A stretch of 64,000 nucleotides of DNA from Actinomadura sp. K4S16 (GCF_008327685.1 NZ_BDDE01000018.1:62001-126000), one strand, 5' to 3'; shown: positions 1 through 7,919, numbered from the stretch's first letter. The notes: generated by a model from the sequence alone, not told the origin. Program-made: numbers and translations.

Positions 1-30
1 CTGAAACAGAAGCACAAGGGGTGGCACCCG

Positions 31-366
31 TCACGCGGGGGGTTCCTCCAGGGCGGCGGCCCACCGGTCGGACCATCGCGACAGGGGGCCGAGCGCCTCG
101 CGGGCGTCGCGGCCCAGTCCGGTCAGGGCGTACAGGTTCTCGGGCGTCTGGTGGACGAGGCCCGCGTCGATCAGTTCGAGGAGCCGCTGCCGCAGGACGC
201 TGGACGACATGGCGTCGCAGCGCTGCTGGAGGGGACGGAATCCGAGGGGCGCGTCCTGGAGCTCCCAGATGATGCGCAGCGTCCAGCGGCGTCCGAACAG
301 GTCGAGGGCCGCCATGAGCGGGCGGCCGCCGGTCGAGCCGCGCACCGGCGTTCCCGGTCTCGGCAT
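31..366 (-). CDS. HxlR-family winged-helix transcriptional regulator
   Basis: About 111 aa, the usual size for HxlR/MarR-like winged-helix regulators. The family signature is visible: a start of strand/helix reading ALDLFGRRWTLRIIWEL, then FRPLQQRCDAMSSSVLRQRLLELIDAGLV, the recognition helix and wing, then a helix with GRDAREALGPLSRWSDRW. HxlR proteins bind DNA as dimers and usually control a divergent gene, often in response to reactive electrophiles or redox signals. The start at 366 is chosen because the family begins shortly before this domain; an upstream start would add about 20 unconserved residues. It is divergent from the lipoate ligase-like gene with about 100 bp between starts. No effector-binding residue can be assigned. 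Confidence 0.85.
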   Translation of the reverse strand: MPRPGTPVRGSTGGRPLMAALDLFGRRWTLRIIWELQDAPLGFRPLQQRCDAMSSSVLRQRLLELIDAGLVHQTPENLYALTGLGRDAREALGPLSRWSDRWAAALEEPPA

Positions 367-469
367 GCCCCCTCCAGCGGTCGGTTCCCGGAACCCTAGC
401 CGGAGCCGCCGCACCCCAGCCCGCACGCGGTGGAATCGCGTGCGCGGCCGCGGGGTTCAGTCCTACGTG

Positions 470-1519
470 ATGCACGGTGAGTACAAGGTCCCCGGCGGGA
501 AGCTGGTCGTCGCCGACGTCGAGGTCGTGGACGGGCTGCTGCGCGGCCCGCGGATCAGCGGCGACTTCTTCCTGGAGCCGGACGGCGCCCTCGAAACGAT
601 CAATGCGGCCCTGGACGGGCTGCCGGCCGGGCTCGACGCCCGGGCGCTCGGCGCCCGCGTCCAGGCGGCCCTCCCGCGTGACACGGTGATGCTCGGCATC
701 ACCGCCGAGGCCGTGGGGATCGCGGTGCGGCGGGCCGTCACGCGCGCGTCCGACTGGCGCGAGCACGACTGGCGGCTGATCCATGAGCCGCCGCAGGAGC
801 CGGCCCTGCACATGGCCCTCGACCAGGTCATCGCCGAGGAGGTCGGCGCGGGACGGCGCCCGCCCACGCTGCGGGTGTGGGAGTGGGCGTCGCCGGCGGT
901 GGTCATCGGCAGCTTCCAGTCGCTGCGCAACGAGGTCGACGCCGAGGAGGCCGCGCGCCACGGCGTGGAGGTGGTCCGCCGGATCAGCGGCGGCGGCGCG
1001 ATGTTCATCGAGCCCGGCAACACCATCACCTACTCGCTCTACGCGCCGGAGAGCCTGGTGGCGGGGATGTCCTTCGCCGAGAGCTACGCGTTCCTCGACG
1101 ACTGGGTGCTGGGCGCGCTCGGCGAGCTCGGGATCAGGGCCTGGTACCAGCCGCTGAACGACATCACCTCCGACCACGGCAAGATCGCCGGCGCCGCCCA
1201 GAAGCGGCTCGCCGCGGGCGCGGTGCTGCACCACGTGACCATGGCCTACGACATCGACGCGGACAAGATGCTGAAGGTGCTCCGCATCGGCCGGGAGAAG
1301 ATCTCCGACAAGGGCATCGCGAGTGCGAACAAGCGCGTGGACCCGCTCCGCCGCCAGACGGGCCTGCCTCGCGAAGAGATCATCGACCGCATGATCGCCC
1401 ACTTCCGCGGCCGCTACGGCCTCTCCGACGACCGGGTGACGGACGACGAGCTGCGCCTCGCCCAGAAGTACGTGACCGACAAGTTCTCCACCTCCGCCTG
1501 GACCGCCCGAGTCCCCTGA
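470..1519 (+). CDS. Lipoate/biotin protein ligase family protein with N-terminal accessory domain
   Basis: About 349 aa. The catalytic domain (from about residue 95) carries the lipoate ligase signature RRISGGGAMF, which binds the lipoyl-AMP, and the Lys-containing segment DHGKIAGAAQKR with the catalytic lysine. The first 90 residues (YKVPGGKLV onward, with SGDFFLEPD) resemble the accessory domain that sits at the C-terminus of bacterial LplA and is the separate LplB protein in Thermoplasma. Here it lies in front of the catalytic domain. The likely role is ATP-dependent attachment of lipoate or octanoate to E2 subunits or the glycine cleavage H protein. Start: ATG at 470; a GTG directly before it is an alternative. 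The exact acyl substrate is not shown by the sequence. Confidence 0.85.
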   Translation: MHGEYKVPGGKLVVADVEVVDGLLRGPRISGDFFLEPDGALETINAALDGLPAGLDARALGARVQAALPRDTVMLGITAEAVGIAVRRAVTRASDWREHDWRLIHEPPQEPALHMALDQVIAEEVGAGRRPPTLRVWEWASPAVVIGSFQSLRNEVDAEEAARHGVEVVRRISGGGAMFIEPGNTITYSLYAPESLVAGMSFAESYAFLDDWVLGALGELGIRAWYQPLNDITSDHGKIAGAAQKRLAAGAVLHHVTMAYDIDADKMLKVLRIGREKISDKGIASANKRVDPLRRQTGLPREEIIDRMIAHFRGRYGLSDDRVTDDELRLAQKYVTDKFSTSAWTARVP

Positions 1520-1624
1520 TTCGCTTGTGACCCTCTCGGTCTCATTCCACATGCCGGGTCTCCTGGGGGTGAGGCTGTGGGTTGCCCCCGTGGGCCGTAG
1601 TGGTCGGCCTGAGCAGCCGGGTCC

Positions 1625-3049
1625 TCAGGCGGTCCGGGTGTGGGAGCAGGCGGCGGCCGGTTCTGGGACGGCGCGGTGTTCGCGCCGTTCGGTTCGCTCG
1701 GGACGGGCGATGAGGCGCCAGGCGGCCAGTGCGGCGGCGAGGTAGGCGGCGCCGATCAGCGCGAACGAGACGGTGGCGCCGGTCGTCCAGTCGGTGGACG
1801 CGCCGAGGACGGCGCCGATGGCCGCGATGCCGATGAGCGTGCCTATCTGGCGGCCCGTGTTGAGGACGGAGCCGGCCACGCCGCCGTTGCCGGGGCCCGC
1901 GGCGTCGACCATGACGGCCGTCATGGCGGGGGAGGTGACGCCGCCCGCGATGCCGGCCGCGGCCAGGGCGGCCGCGGTCGTCCAGTAGGGGGTGGACGGG
2001 CCGATCGTGGCCAGGGCGAGAGAGGACGCGGCGGCGAGCAGGAGGGAACCGATCAGCAGCAGGCCGGTCGGGACCCGCGCGGACAGGTGCGCGAAGGCCA
2101 GGTTGCTGAGCGGGATGAAGACGGTCAGCGGGAGGACCATCAGGCCCGCCTTGACCGGACCGGCGCCGCCGCCGTGCTGGAAGTACAGGCCGACCAGGAA
2201 TAGCGTCCCGAAGAAGGCGGCGTTGAACAGGAAGCCCACGGTGTTCGCGCCGGCGAAGCGCGGGCCGCGGAACAGCCGCCACGGCATCACGGTGCTCCGG
2301 GCGCGGCGCTCCCGCAGAGGCAGGAGGGCGGCGGTGCCCAGCGCCACGGCGATCGCGGCGAGGACCGGGGGAGAGGTCCAGCCGCGGTGCGGGCCCTCGA
2401 TCAGCGCGAAGCTGAGCGCGCCGAGGCCCGCGACCAGTGCGGCGTGCCCGGGGACGGCGAGCGGGACGGGGCGGCCGGGGACGGGGGCGATGAAGCGGCG
2501 GGCCAGGGCCATGCCTGCGAGCGCGAGCGGCACGTTGATCAGGAAGATGGCGCGCCAGCCGAGCGTGCCGACCACGACGCCGCCGGCGGTGGGCCCCAGG
2601 GCGACGGAGGACGAGACGATCGCCGACCACAGGCCGAGCACGCGGGCCCGGCGCCGCGGATCGGGGAAGGCCTCGACCAGCAGTGCCAGCGAGCTCGGCA
2701 TGAACAGCGCGGCGCCGGCGCCCTGGACGAGCCGGGCCGCGATGAGGACCTCGATCGTCGGGGCGAGCGCGGCGCCCAGCGAGGCGGTCAGGAACACCGC
2801 CATGCCCCACAGGTAGACCCGCCGGGCGCCGAGCCGCCCGGCGAGCCCGCCGGCCAGCATCAGCAGGGCCGCGAACGTGAGCACATAGCCGTCGACGGCC
2901 CAGGTGAGGCGGCTCAGCGGGGCGTGCAGGCGGTCCTGGACGGTCGCCCCGGCGATCTGCATGACCGTGGCGTCCACACTCGCCAGCACGAAGCCCGCGG
3001 CGAGCGCGGTGATCTTCATGGCGGGGGAGCCTCCGGGTCCGGATGCCAT
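1625..3049 (-). CDS. MFS drug efflux transporter (DHA2-type)
   Basis: About 474 aa of almost continuous hydrophobic segments, consistent with a 12-14 helix major facilitator. Motif A-like sequence GGLAGRLGARRVYLWG and the DHA2 motif C-like stretch SSSVALGPTAGGVVVG (loop and helix 5) are present, as is LASVDATVMQIAG in the first helix, typical of the EmrB/QacA-like proton antiporters. It should export a hydrophobic drug or metabolite using proton motive force. The ATG at 3049 is used; ATG at 3019 (MKITAL) is equally possible. It is divergent from a TetR gene, and the 121 bp between them carry repeated inverted GTCCG elements, so regulation by that TetR is likely. The substrate is unknown. Confidence 0.9.
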   Translation of the reverse strand: MASGPGGSPAMKITALAAGFVLASVDATVMQIAGATVQDRLHAPLSRLTWAVDGYVLTFAALLMLAGGLAGRLGARRVYLWGMAVFLTASLGAALAPTIEVLIAARLVQGAGAALFMPSSLALLVEAFPDPRRRARVLGLWSAIVSSSVALGPTAGGVVVGTLGWRAIFLINVPLALAGMALARRFIAPVPGRPVPLAVPGHAALVAGLGALSFALIEGPHRGWTSPPVLAAIAVALGTAALLPLRERRARSTVMPWRLFRGPRFAGANTVGFLFNAAFFGTLFLVGLYFQHGGGAGPVKAGLMVLPLTVFIPLSNLAFAHLSARVPTGLLLIGSLLLAAASSLALATIGPSTPYWTTAAALAAAGIAGGVTSPAMTAVMVDAAGPGNGGVAGSVLNTGRQIGTLIGIAAIGAVLGASTDWTTGATVSFALIGAAYLAAALAAWRLIARPERTERREHRAVPEPAAACSHTRTA

Positions 3050-3067
3050 GATCAGTCCCTTCGTCGA

Positions 3068-3149
3068 AAGCGGACCAGTCGCGTCCGCTTCGGCGAAGCT
3101 AGCGCAAGCGGACGCGAGCTGTCCACTTAAATCGGACGGAAGGCGTCCG
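3068..3149. promoter_or_regulatory. Divergent MFS/tetR control region with repeated operator half-sites
   Basis: The octamer AAGCGGAC occurs at 3068-3075 and 3106-3113 and its complement GTCCGCTT at 3083-3090. Copies 1 and 2 form an inverted repeat over 3068-3090; copies 2 and 3, extended to 11 bp, form a second over 3080-3116. A third, CGGACG-5 bp-CGTCCG, lies at 3133-3149 just before the tetR start. The shared GTCCG core suggests several dimers of one regulator bind here and control both genes. Confidence 0.7.
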
Positions 3150-3170
3150 GTTGTGGTTAGAATCCGGTTC

Positions 3171-3806
3171 ATGAGCGGTACCAGGAGCGCCGTGGACCGC
3201 CTGCTGGACGACGGCACGGGCCGCCGCCCGCGGGCCGACGCCCGGCGCAACGTGGAACGTCTCGTCGCGGCGGCGCGCGAGGCGGCCGTCGAGAGCGGCG
3301 GCGAGGTCACGGCCCACGAGATCGCGCGCCGCGCGGGAGTGGGCGTGGGGACGTTCTACCGGCGCGTCAGCACGCTGGAGGCGCTGCTCGAGGCGGTCCT
3401 CGCGGAGGTGCTCGGCGAGATCGTCGCCAAGGGCGACGAGGGGCTCGCCGATACCGACCCCTGGCAGGGCTTCTGCGACTTCGCGGCCTCCTACACCCGG
3501 CTGCGCAACGAACTCTGCGACATCAACCACACGCTGGGCGGCGGCATCGACTCCGCGCGCGCGGAACTGCGCGAGCGCATCCGGCTTCTCGTGGAGCGGG
3601 CCCAGGGCGCCGGCGCCATGCGCGCGGACGTCACCTGGCAGGACGTCGCGTTCCTGCTGGTCTCGGTCTCCACCGGCGACCAGACGGTGGGCCTGCGGGC
3701 AGGCGACCAGCAGTGGGACCGCAATCTGCGGATCGTCCTGGACGGCCTGCGCACGCCCGAGCCCGCTCCGCTTCCCGGCGCGCCGCCCACCGACTCGTCC
3801 GGGTGA
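3171..3806 (+). CDS. TetR-family transcriptional regulator (efflux repressor)
   Basis: 211 aa. The N-terminal helix-turn-helix is clear at about residues 30-75: EVTAHEIARRAGVGVGTFYRRVSTLEALLEAV, the standard TetR recognition helix with TFYRR. The C-terminal ligand-binding region is typical of SbtR-like TetR proteins (FCDFAASYTRLRN, then VTWQDVAFLLVSV). The divergent MFS efflux gene and shared operator-like repeats imply that it represses the pump and itself until a drug-like ligand binds. The start at ATG 3171 places the first operator repeats entirely upstream of the gene. Confidence 0.92.
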   Translation: MSGTRSAVDRLLDDGTGRRPRADARRNVERLVAAAREAAVESGGEVTAHEIARRAGVGVGTFYRRVSTLEALLEAVLAEVLGEIVAKGDEGLADTDPWQGFCDFAASYTRLRNELCDINHTLGGGIDSARAELRERIRLLVERAQGAGAMRADVTWQDVAFLLVSVSTGDQTVGLRAGDQQWDRNLRIVLDGLRTPEPAPLPGAPPTDSSG

Positions 3807-3816
3807 GGCCGCGCCG

Positions 3817-3837
3817 CCGGGGAGCGGAACTCCCCGG
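3817..3837 (+). terminator. Hairpin terminator after tetR
   Basis: CCGGGGAG at 3817-3824 pairs perfectly with CTCCCCGG at 3830-3837 around a 5-nt loop (CGGAA), 10 bp after the tetR stop codon. There is no T-tract, as is common in actinomycetes. Confidence 0.65.
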
Positions 3838-3924
3838 TGCCGCCGTGCGTCCTCCTCTCATGGCAGTCGCGGGGCCGGGCGACTGCCTCTAGGTTGGTGG
3901 CAACGGTCGATGACGAGGAGCGTT

Positions 3925-5418
3925 ATGTCGATGCAGAAGGGCGCCAACACGGCGGTTCCGGTTCCCTCGGTGCGGGTCGAACTCGGGTGGCAGAGCGGGC
4001 CCGGCGTGCCTGACGCGGACGCCTCGGCGCTCCTGGTCGCGGAGACGGGCCGTGTGCGGTCGGATGACGACTTCGTCTTCTACAACCAGCCGGTGCACGG
4101 GTCGGGCGCGGTCCGGCACGAGGGCAAGCGGCAGGGGCCGACCGTCCTCGACGTCCTGGCGGTCGACCTGAACCGGGTCGAGCCCGCCATCGACAAGATC
4201 GTCATTGCCGCGTCCTCGGACGGCGGGACGTTCTCCCAGTTCCAGGGTTTGTACGTGCGGGTGGTGGACGCCGCCGCCGGGACGGAGGTCGCCCGGTTCG
4301 AGAGCCAGGGCGCCACCACCGAGACGGCGTTCGTCCTCGGCGAGCTCTACCGCAGGCAGGGCGCGTGGAAGTTCCGTGCGATCGGCCAGGGCTACGACTC
4401 CGGGCTCGCCGGGCTGGCCACCGACTTCGGCATCAGCGTCGACGACCCGGGCCAGGCGGCGCCGCCCGCGCCCCCGCAGCCGCAGGCCCCGCCCCCGCCG
4501 GCGCAGCCCGCGCCGCAGGAGCAGTACGCGCCCCCCGGCGGGCAGTATGTTCCGCCGCCTCCCGGCCAGTACACGCCGCCGCCCCCTCCGCCCGGCCAGC
4601 AGTACGCCCCGCAGCCCGGCCAGTACCCGCCTCCGCCCGGGCAGTACGCGCCTCCGCCGCCGATTCCAGGGCAGTACTCGCCGCAGCCGAGGAACCAGTA
4701 CGCCCCGCCTCCCGGCCAGTACGCGCCCTCGCCCGGGCAGTACGCGCCGCCGCCTCCGCAGGGGGCGGCCCCACAGCCCCAGGCGGGCGGAACGGTCTCC
4801 CTGACGAAGAACGCGCCGTCGGTGTCGCTCACCAAGCACGGCGCGCGGGGCGGCCACATGCGGGTCAACCTCAACTGGACCGCGCGTGAGGGCGCCGCCA
4901 AGGGGCGCCTCGGCAAGCGCCGACGCGGCGTCGACCTCGACCTCGACCTGTGCTGCCTGTGGGAGCTGAAGGACGGCCGGAAGGGCATCATCCACGCCCT
5001 CGGCGACATGGGCGCCCTCGACCGCCCGCCCTACATCCAGCTCGACAAGGACGACCGCACCGGCGCGATCGAGTCGGGGGAGAACCTCCACATCAACCTC
5101 GACCACACGGCCGAGTTCAAGCGGATCCTGGTGTTCGCCGAGATCTACGACGGCGCCGACGACTTCCGCGGCCTGAACGCCGTCGCCACGCTGTTCCCGG
5201 TGGGCGCGCCGCCGATCGACATGCGGATGGACGACTGCATGGACGCCTCCCGCGACGCGGTCCTGGCGCTCATCGAGAACGTGAACGGGGAACTGGTCGT
5301 CCGCCGCGAGGGCCGGTTCGTCCTTCCGCCGCCCGGCCGTCCGCGCTGGGGCAAGATGACGGTCGACCAGGCGTACGGCTGGAACCTGGAGTGGGTCGCC
5401 TCGCGCGGCAAGGACTGA
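3925..5418 (+). CDS. TerD-family protein fused to a TerA-like C-terminal domain through a PQY-rich linker
   Basis: About 497 aa in three parts. Residues 1-172 form a TerD domain with the acidic calcium-binding segments (GVPDADASALLV, RSDDDFVFYNQP, HGSGAVRHEG, FVLGELYRR). Residues about 173-290 are a low-complexity linker rich in Pro, Gln, Tyr and Gly with repeated GQY(A/T/V)PP units. The rest is a second beta-rich domain (VRVNLNW-like, GVDLDLDLCCLWEL, GALDRPPYIQLDKDDR) resembling TerA/TerF modules. TerD proteins belong to tellurite/stress-resistance systems that bind calcium and act at the membrane. The ATG at 3925 is preferred over that at 3910 because GAGGAG lies just before it. No other ter genes are adjacent, so the partner set is not visible here. 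Confidence 0.88.
   Translation: MSMQKGANTAVPVPSVRVELGWQSGPGVPDADASALLVAETGRVRSDDDFVFYNQPVHGSGAVRHEGKRQGPTVLDVLAVDLNRVEPAIDKIVIAASSDGGTFSQFQGLYVRVVDAAAGTEVARFESQGATTETAFVLGELYRRQGAWKFRAIGQGYDSGLAGLATDFGISVDDPGQAAPPAPPQPQAPPPPAQPAPQEQYAPPGGQYVPPPPGQYTPPPPPPGQQYAPQPGQYPPPPGQYAPPPPIPGQYSPQPRNQYAPPPGQYAPSPGQYAPPPPQGAAPQPQAGGTVSLTKNAPSVSLTKHGARGGHMRVNLNWTAREGAAKGRLGKRRRGVDLDLDLCCLWELKDGRKGIIHALGDMGALDRPPYIQLDKDDRTGAIESGENLHINLDHTAEFKRILVFAEIYDGADDFRGLNAVATLFPVGAPPIDMRMDDCMDASRDAVLALIENVNGELVVRREGRFVLPPPGRPRWGKMTVDQAYGWNLEWVASRGKD
4519..4759 (+). repeat. Intragenic GQY-proline repeats in the TerD-family gene
   Basis: Around a dozen copies of a degenerate unit encoding (P)GQY(A/V/T/S)PP(P) are arranged head to tail, with DNA core CC-GG-CAGTAC. 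The unit length varies between 7 and 12 codons. Such extended linkers usually separate domains or support multivalent contacts; here they connect the TerD and TerA-like domains. Confidence 0.8.
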
Positions 5419-5513
5419 GCGCCCCGCGGCGCGGGGAGTGCCGGAACGGGCCCGGAACGTTGGCTGATCCTGCCGATTGTCCCGGGCTCGGCCCCGGCGG
5501 TAGGAACGGTCGC

Positions 5514-6176
5514 ATGAGCACCCAGCGGCAGTACCCCGTAGTACCCGCGCCCCGTTTCGACGTTCCGCCCGAGGAGTCGGTCGAGCGGGTCCGGGCGTTC
5601 GCCGACACGATGGCGTTGCGCCGCACCGTCCGCGACTTCTCCGAACGTCCCGTGCCCCGCGGCGTCATCGAGCACGCGATCCGGGCGGCGGCGACGGCGC
5701 CCAGCGGGGCGAACCTCCAGCCGTGGCGGTTCGTGGTGGTCACCGATCCGGAGCGCAAGCGGCTGCTCAGGGACGCCGCCGAGCGGGAGGAGCGGGAGTT
5801 CTACGAAAGGCGCGCTTCGCGGGAGTGGCTGGACGCGCTCGCTCCGCTGGGCACCGACTGGCGCAAGCCGTTCCTGGAGGACGCCTCCGCCGTCATCGTC
5901 GTCTTCGAGGTGCACAAGGGGCCGGAGACTCCGCGTCCGTACTACGTGAAGGAGTCCGTGGGCATCGCCGTGGGGTTCCTGTTGGCAGGCCTCCACCAGG
6001 CGGGCCTGGCGACCCTCACGCACACTCCCAGCCCCATGCGCTTCTTGAACGAGGTCTGCGACCGTCCGCAGGAGGAACGCGCATACGTGGTGATCCCCGT
6101 CGGCTATCCCGCGGACGACGCGATGGTGCCCGACATCGCCCGCAAGCAGATGGACGAGGTCGCCGTCTGGACGTGA
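5514..6176 (+). CDS. Nitroreductase-fold flavoprotein resembling iodotyrosine deiodinase
   Basis: 220 aa with the FMN-binding nitroreductase start RRTVRDFSERPVP and TAPSGANLQPWRF. It aligns unusually well with animal and bacterial iodotyrosine deiodinases (human sequence recalled from memory): after ATAPSGA come EREEREFY, WRKPFLEDAS, YYVKESVGIA, HTPSPM, PVGYPADDAMVPDIARK. The three lid residues that clamp the halotyrosine zwitterion in IYD (Glu157, Tyr161, Lys182 in human) correspond to Glu93, Tyr97 and Lys118 here. A plausible activity is reductive dehalogenation of halotyrosine or a related phenol using FMN and a reductase. It stands alone, with no adjacent flavin reductase. Start: ATG at 5514, 95 bp after the TerD-type gene. 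Confidence 0.82.
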   Translation: MSTQRQYPVVPAPRFDVPPEESVERVRAFADTMALRRTVRDFSERPVPRGVIEHAIRAAATAPSGANLQPWRFVVVTDPERKRLLRDAAEREEREFYERRASREWLDALAPLGTDWRKPFLEDASAVIVVFEVHKGPETPRPYYVKESVGIAVGFLLAGLHQAGLATLTHTPSPMRFLNEVCDRPQEERAYVVIPVGYPADDAMVPDIARKQMDEVAVWT

Positions 6177-6192
6177 CGCGTGCGCCCGGCGC

Positions 6193-6825
6193 CTACGCGG
6201 CCTTCAGGTGCTCGGCGAGCTTCTTGTCCCGGGCCACCTTCACCAGCGCCGCGCTGAGCCGCGCCATGTCCTTCTCCGGCACCTTGGAGGCGAGCTCCTC
6301 GCCGTCGGCGGGCAGGCCGAGCCGTTCGGCGCCCTTCTTCACCTGGCCGTCGACGTAGGGGCGGAGCCACGGCCAGATGGCCTGCGCCTCGCGGCAGAAG
6401 ATGTCCACCCCGGTGGGGCCGATGCCGGGGAACTCCCGCAGCAGCTCCGCCGCCTTCCCTGTGTCGCGTCCGGCCTCGATGGCGAGGCGCCGCAGGTCGC
6501 CCTTGTACCTGTCCTCGACGATCTCCGCCATGTCGCCCAGGCGGGACGCGGTGCTCTCGTCGTAGCGGACGTAGTGCCCCCGACCGAGCGCGTCGACGCG
6601 CTCCTGCCAGGTCAGCCTGCCCATGCCGCGTGCCGTGCCGCCCCCGGCCGCGAACAGCTCGCGGGCGGCGGCGAGGGCGATGTCGGAGGAGATCCTGGCG
6701 CTCAGCAGGTTGGCGAGGACGAGCAGCTTGAACAGCGGAGCGGGCTGGTCCTTCAGGGTTATGCCGGCCTCTTCGGCGAACGTCTCGCCGGACTCCCGCA
6801 GCAGCTTCCTGACGACGGCATCCAT
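6193..6825 (-). CDS. HhH-GPD/endonuclease III-like DNA repair protein, lyase lysine absent
   Basis: 210 aa. An N-terminal helical segment (LFKLLVLANLLSARISSDIA) is followed by the helix-hairpin-helix EFPGIGPTGVDIF (about residues 131-143) and PYVDGQVKKGAERLGL, matching the catalytic-Asp segment of the endonuclease III superfamily (Asp159). The position of the lyase lysine of endonuclease III (LPGVGRKTA) is Thr138, so a monofunctional glycosylase or non-catalytic DNA-binding role is more likely than a bifunctional enzyme. There is no C-terminal 4Fe-4S cysteine cluster. Start ATG 6825 is preceded by GGGAGG at good spacing. It is convergent with the nitroreductase gene (16 bp between stops) and lies downstream of rnhB on the same strand. 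Confidence 0.75.
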   Translation of the reverse strand: MDAVVRKLLRESGETFAEEAGITLKDQPAPLFKLLVLANLLSARISSDIALAAARELFAAGGGTARGMGRLTWQERVDALGRGHYVRYDESTASRLGDMAEIVEDRYKGDLRRLAIEAGRDTGKAAELLREFPGIGPTGVDIFCREAQAIWPWLRPYVDGQVKKGAERLGLPADGEELASKVPEKDMARLSAALVKVARDKKLAEHLKAA

Positions 6826-6901
6826 GGCATGCACCTCCCGTGTCGGCCGCTCTACCCCGGCCGCCGGAGATGACTCATGCGCCCGCATGCGGGGAGCCGG
6901 C

Positions 6902-7681
6902 TCACAGCAGGCTGAGCTGCCCTTCCCCGGCGAGCGGGTCGCGGTGCTTCTTCATGTGGCGCCAGCGGGGGAGGTCGTCCAGGTAGGACCACGACAGCCG
7001 GTGGTGCGGCGTGGGACCGTGCTCCTCCAGGGCCTTCTGATGGACGGGCGAGGGGTACCCGGCACTGTCGGCGAACCCGTAACCCGGGAACTCGCCGTCC
7101 AGTTCCGCCATGAGCCGGTCGCGGTGGACCTTCGCCAACACGGACGCGGCCGCGACCGTGACCGACCTCTGGTCCGCCTTGACTTCGCACCGGACCCGCC
7201 AGGGGCGGCTGAGGAAGTCGTGCTTGCCGTCGAGGATGACCACATCGGGCCGGACGGGCAGCGACTCCAACGCGCGGACGGCGGCGCGCCGCAGCGCGGC
7301 TGTCATCCCCACCTCGTCGATCTCCTCAGGGCCGGCCGCGCCTATGGCGTGCCCCGCAAGCCAGCCGGGAAGGATCCCGGCGAACGACTCGCGATGGGCC
7401 TCGGTGAGGAGCTTGGAGTCGGTCAGCGCGATCGCCTTCTTCCCGCGTCCCGGCACGACGGGGGGCGGGCTCAGGTCGGTGACCGCCGCGCACACCACGA
7501 CGGGGCCCGCCCACGCGCCGCGCCCCACCTCGTCCACCCCCGCGATGACAAGGGGGCGGCCGCTTCCGGACGGCGCGGCCCGCAGCTCCTCCTCGATCTC
7601 GTAGCCCGCGGCACGCGCGACGCCCGTGGCGGCGGCGGGGGAGGGGACCAGCCCGGGGAAGGCACCGGTGGAGTCGGTCAA
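6902..7681 (-). CDS. rnhB: Ribonuclease HII
   Basis: 259 aa. The type 2 RNase H motifs are present: GVDEVGRGAWAGPVV (catalytic Asp and Glu, about residues 48-62), LTDSKLL, VVILDGKHDFL and VKADQRSVTVAAASVLAKVHRD with the last acidic residue. The enzyme cleaves the RNA strand of RNA-DNA hybrids and single ribonucleotides in DNA, using Mg or Mn. It has a roughly 40-residue N-terminal extension before the first strand. In many actinomycetes rnhB sits next to signal peptidase and DUF2469 genes; here it is next to a HhH protein and divergent from an AAA ATPase, so its location is rearranged. Confidence 0.93.
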   Translation of the reverse strand: MTDSTGAFPGLVPSPAAATGVARAAGYEIEEELRAAPSGSGRPLVIAGVDEVGRGAWAGPVVVCAAVTDLSPPPVVPGRGKKAIALTDSKLLTEAHRESFAGILPGWLAGHAIGAAGPEEIDEVGMTAALRRAAVRALESLPVRPDVVILDGKHDFLSRPWRVRCEVKADQRSVTVAAASVLAKVHRDRLMAELDGEFPGYGFADSAGYPSPVHQKALEEHGPTPHHRLSWSYLDDLPRWRHMKKHRDPLAGEGQLSLL

Positions 7682-7774
7682 GGGGGCTCCTTGGACGGCG
7701 GACGACCTGCGTCACCGATCGTAGGGCCGCACCACTCCCCGTGGCCGGAGGCGGCGGCCCCTTCCGGGCGCAGC

Positions 7775-7808
7775 GTGGAACTTCCACTTCTGGACAGGAC
7801 AATTGTCC
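7775..7808. promoter_or_regulatory. Two adjacent palindromes between rnhB and the AAA ATPase gene
   Basis: GTGGAA-C-TTCCAC spans 7775-7787 and the 12-bp perfect palindrome GGACAATTGTCC spans 7797-7808. They lie 9 bp apart in the 238-bp divergent intergenic region, which has no gene. Both look like dimeric repressor sites; the regulator is unknown. Confidence 0.45.
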
Positions 7809-7919
7809 CGGTGCCAAGTGCGGCACGGGCTCCGTTCCGCACCAGGCAGGGCCGGTGTAAGTCAACGAACAGGGCGCGGGGAGTCCCGTTCCGGGCGGTC
7901 CTGCGCTTTACTCGCTTTG

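Noticed and set aside
5145..6023. A 292-codon antisense frame over the nitroreductase gene and the end of the TerD gene
   Set aside because: It spans two real plus-strand genes and has no recognisable domain.
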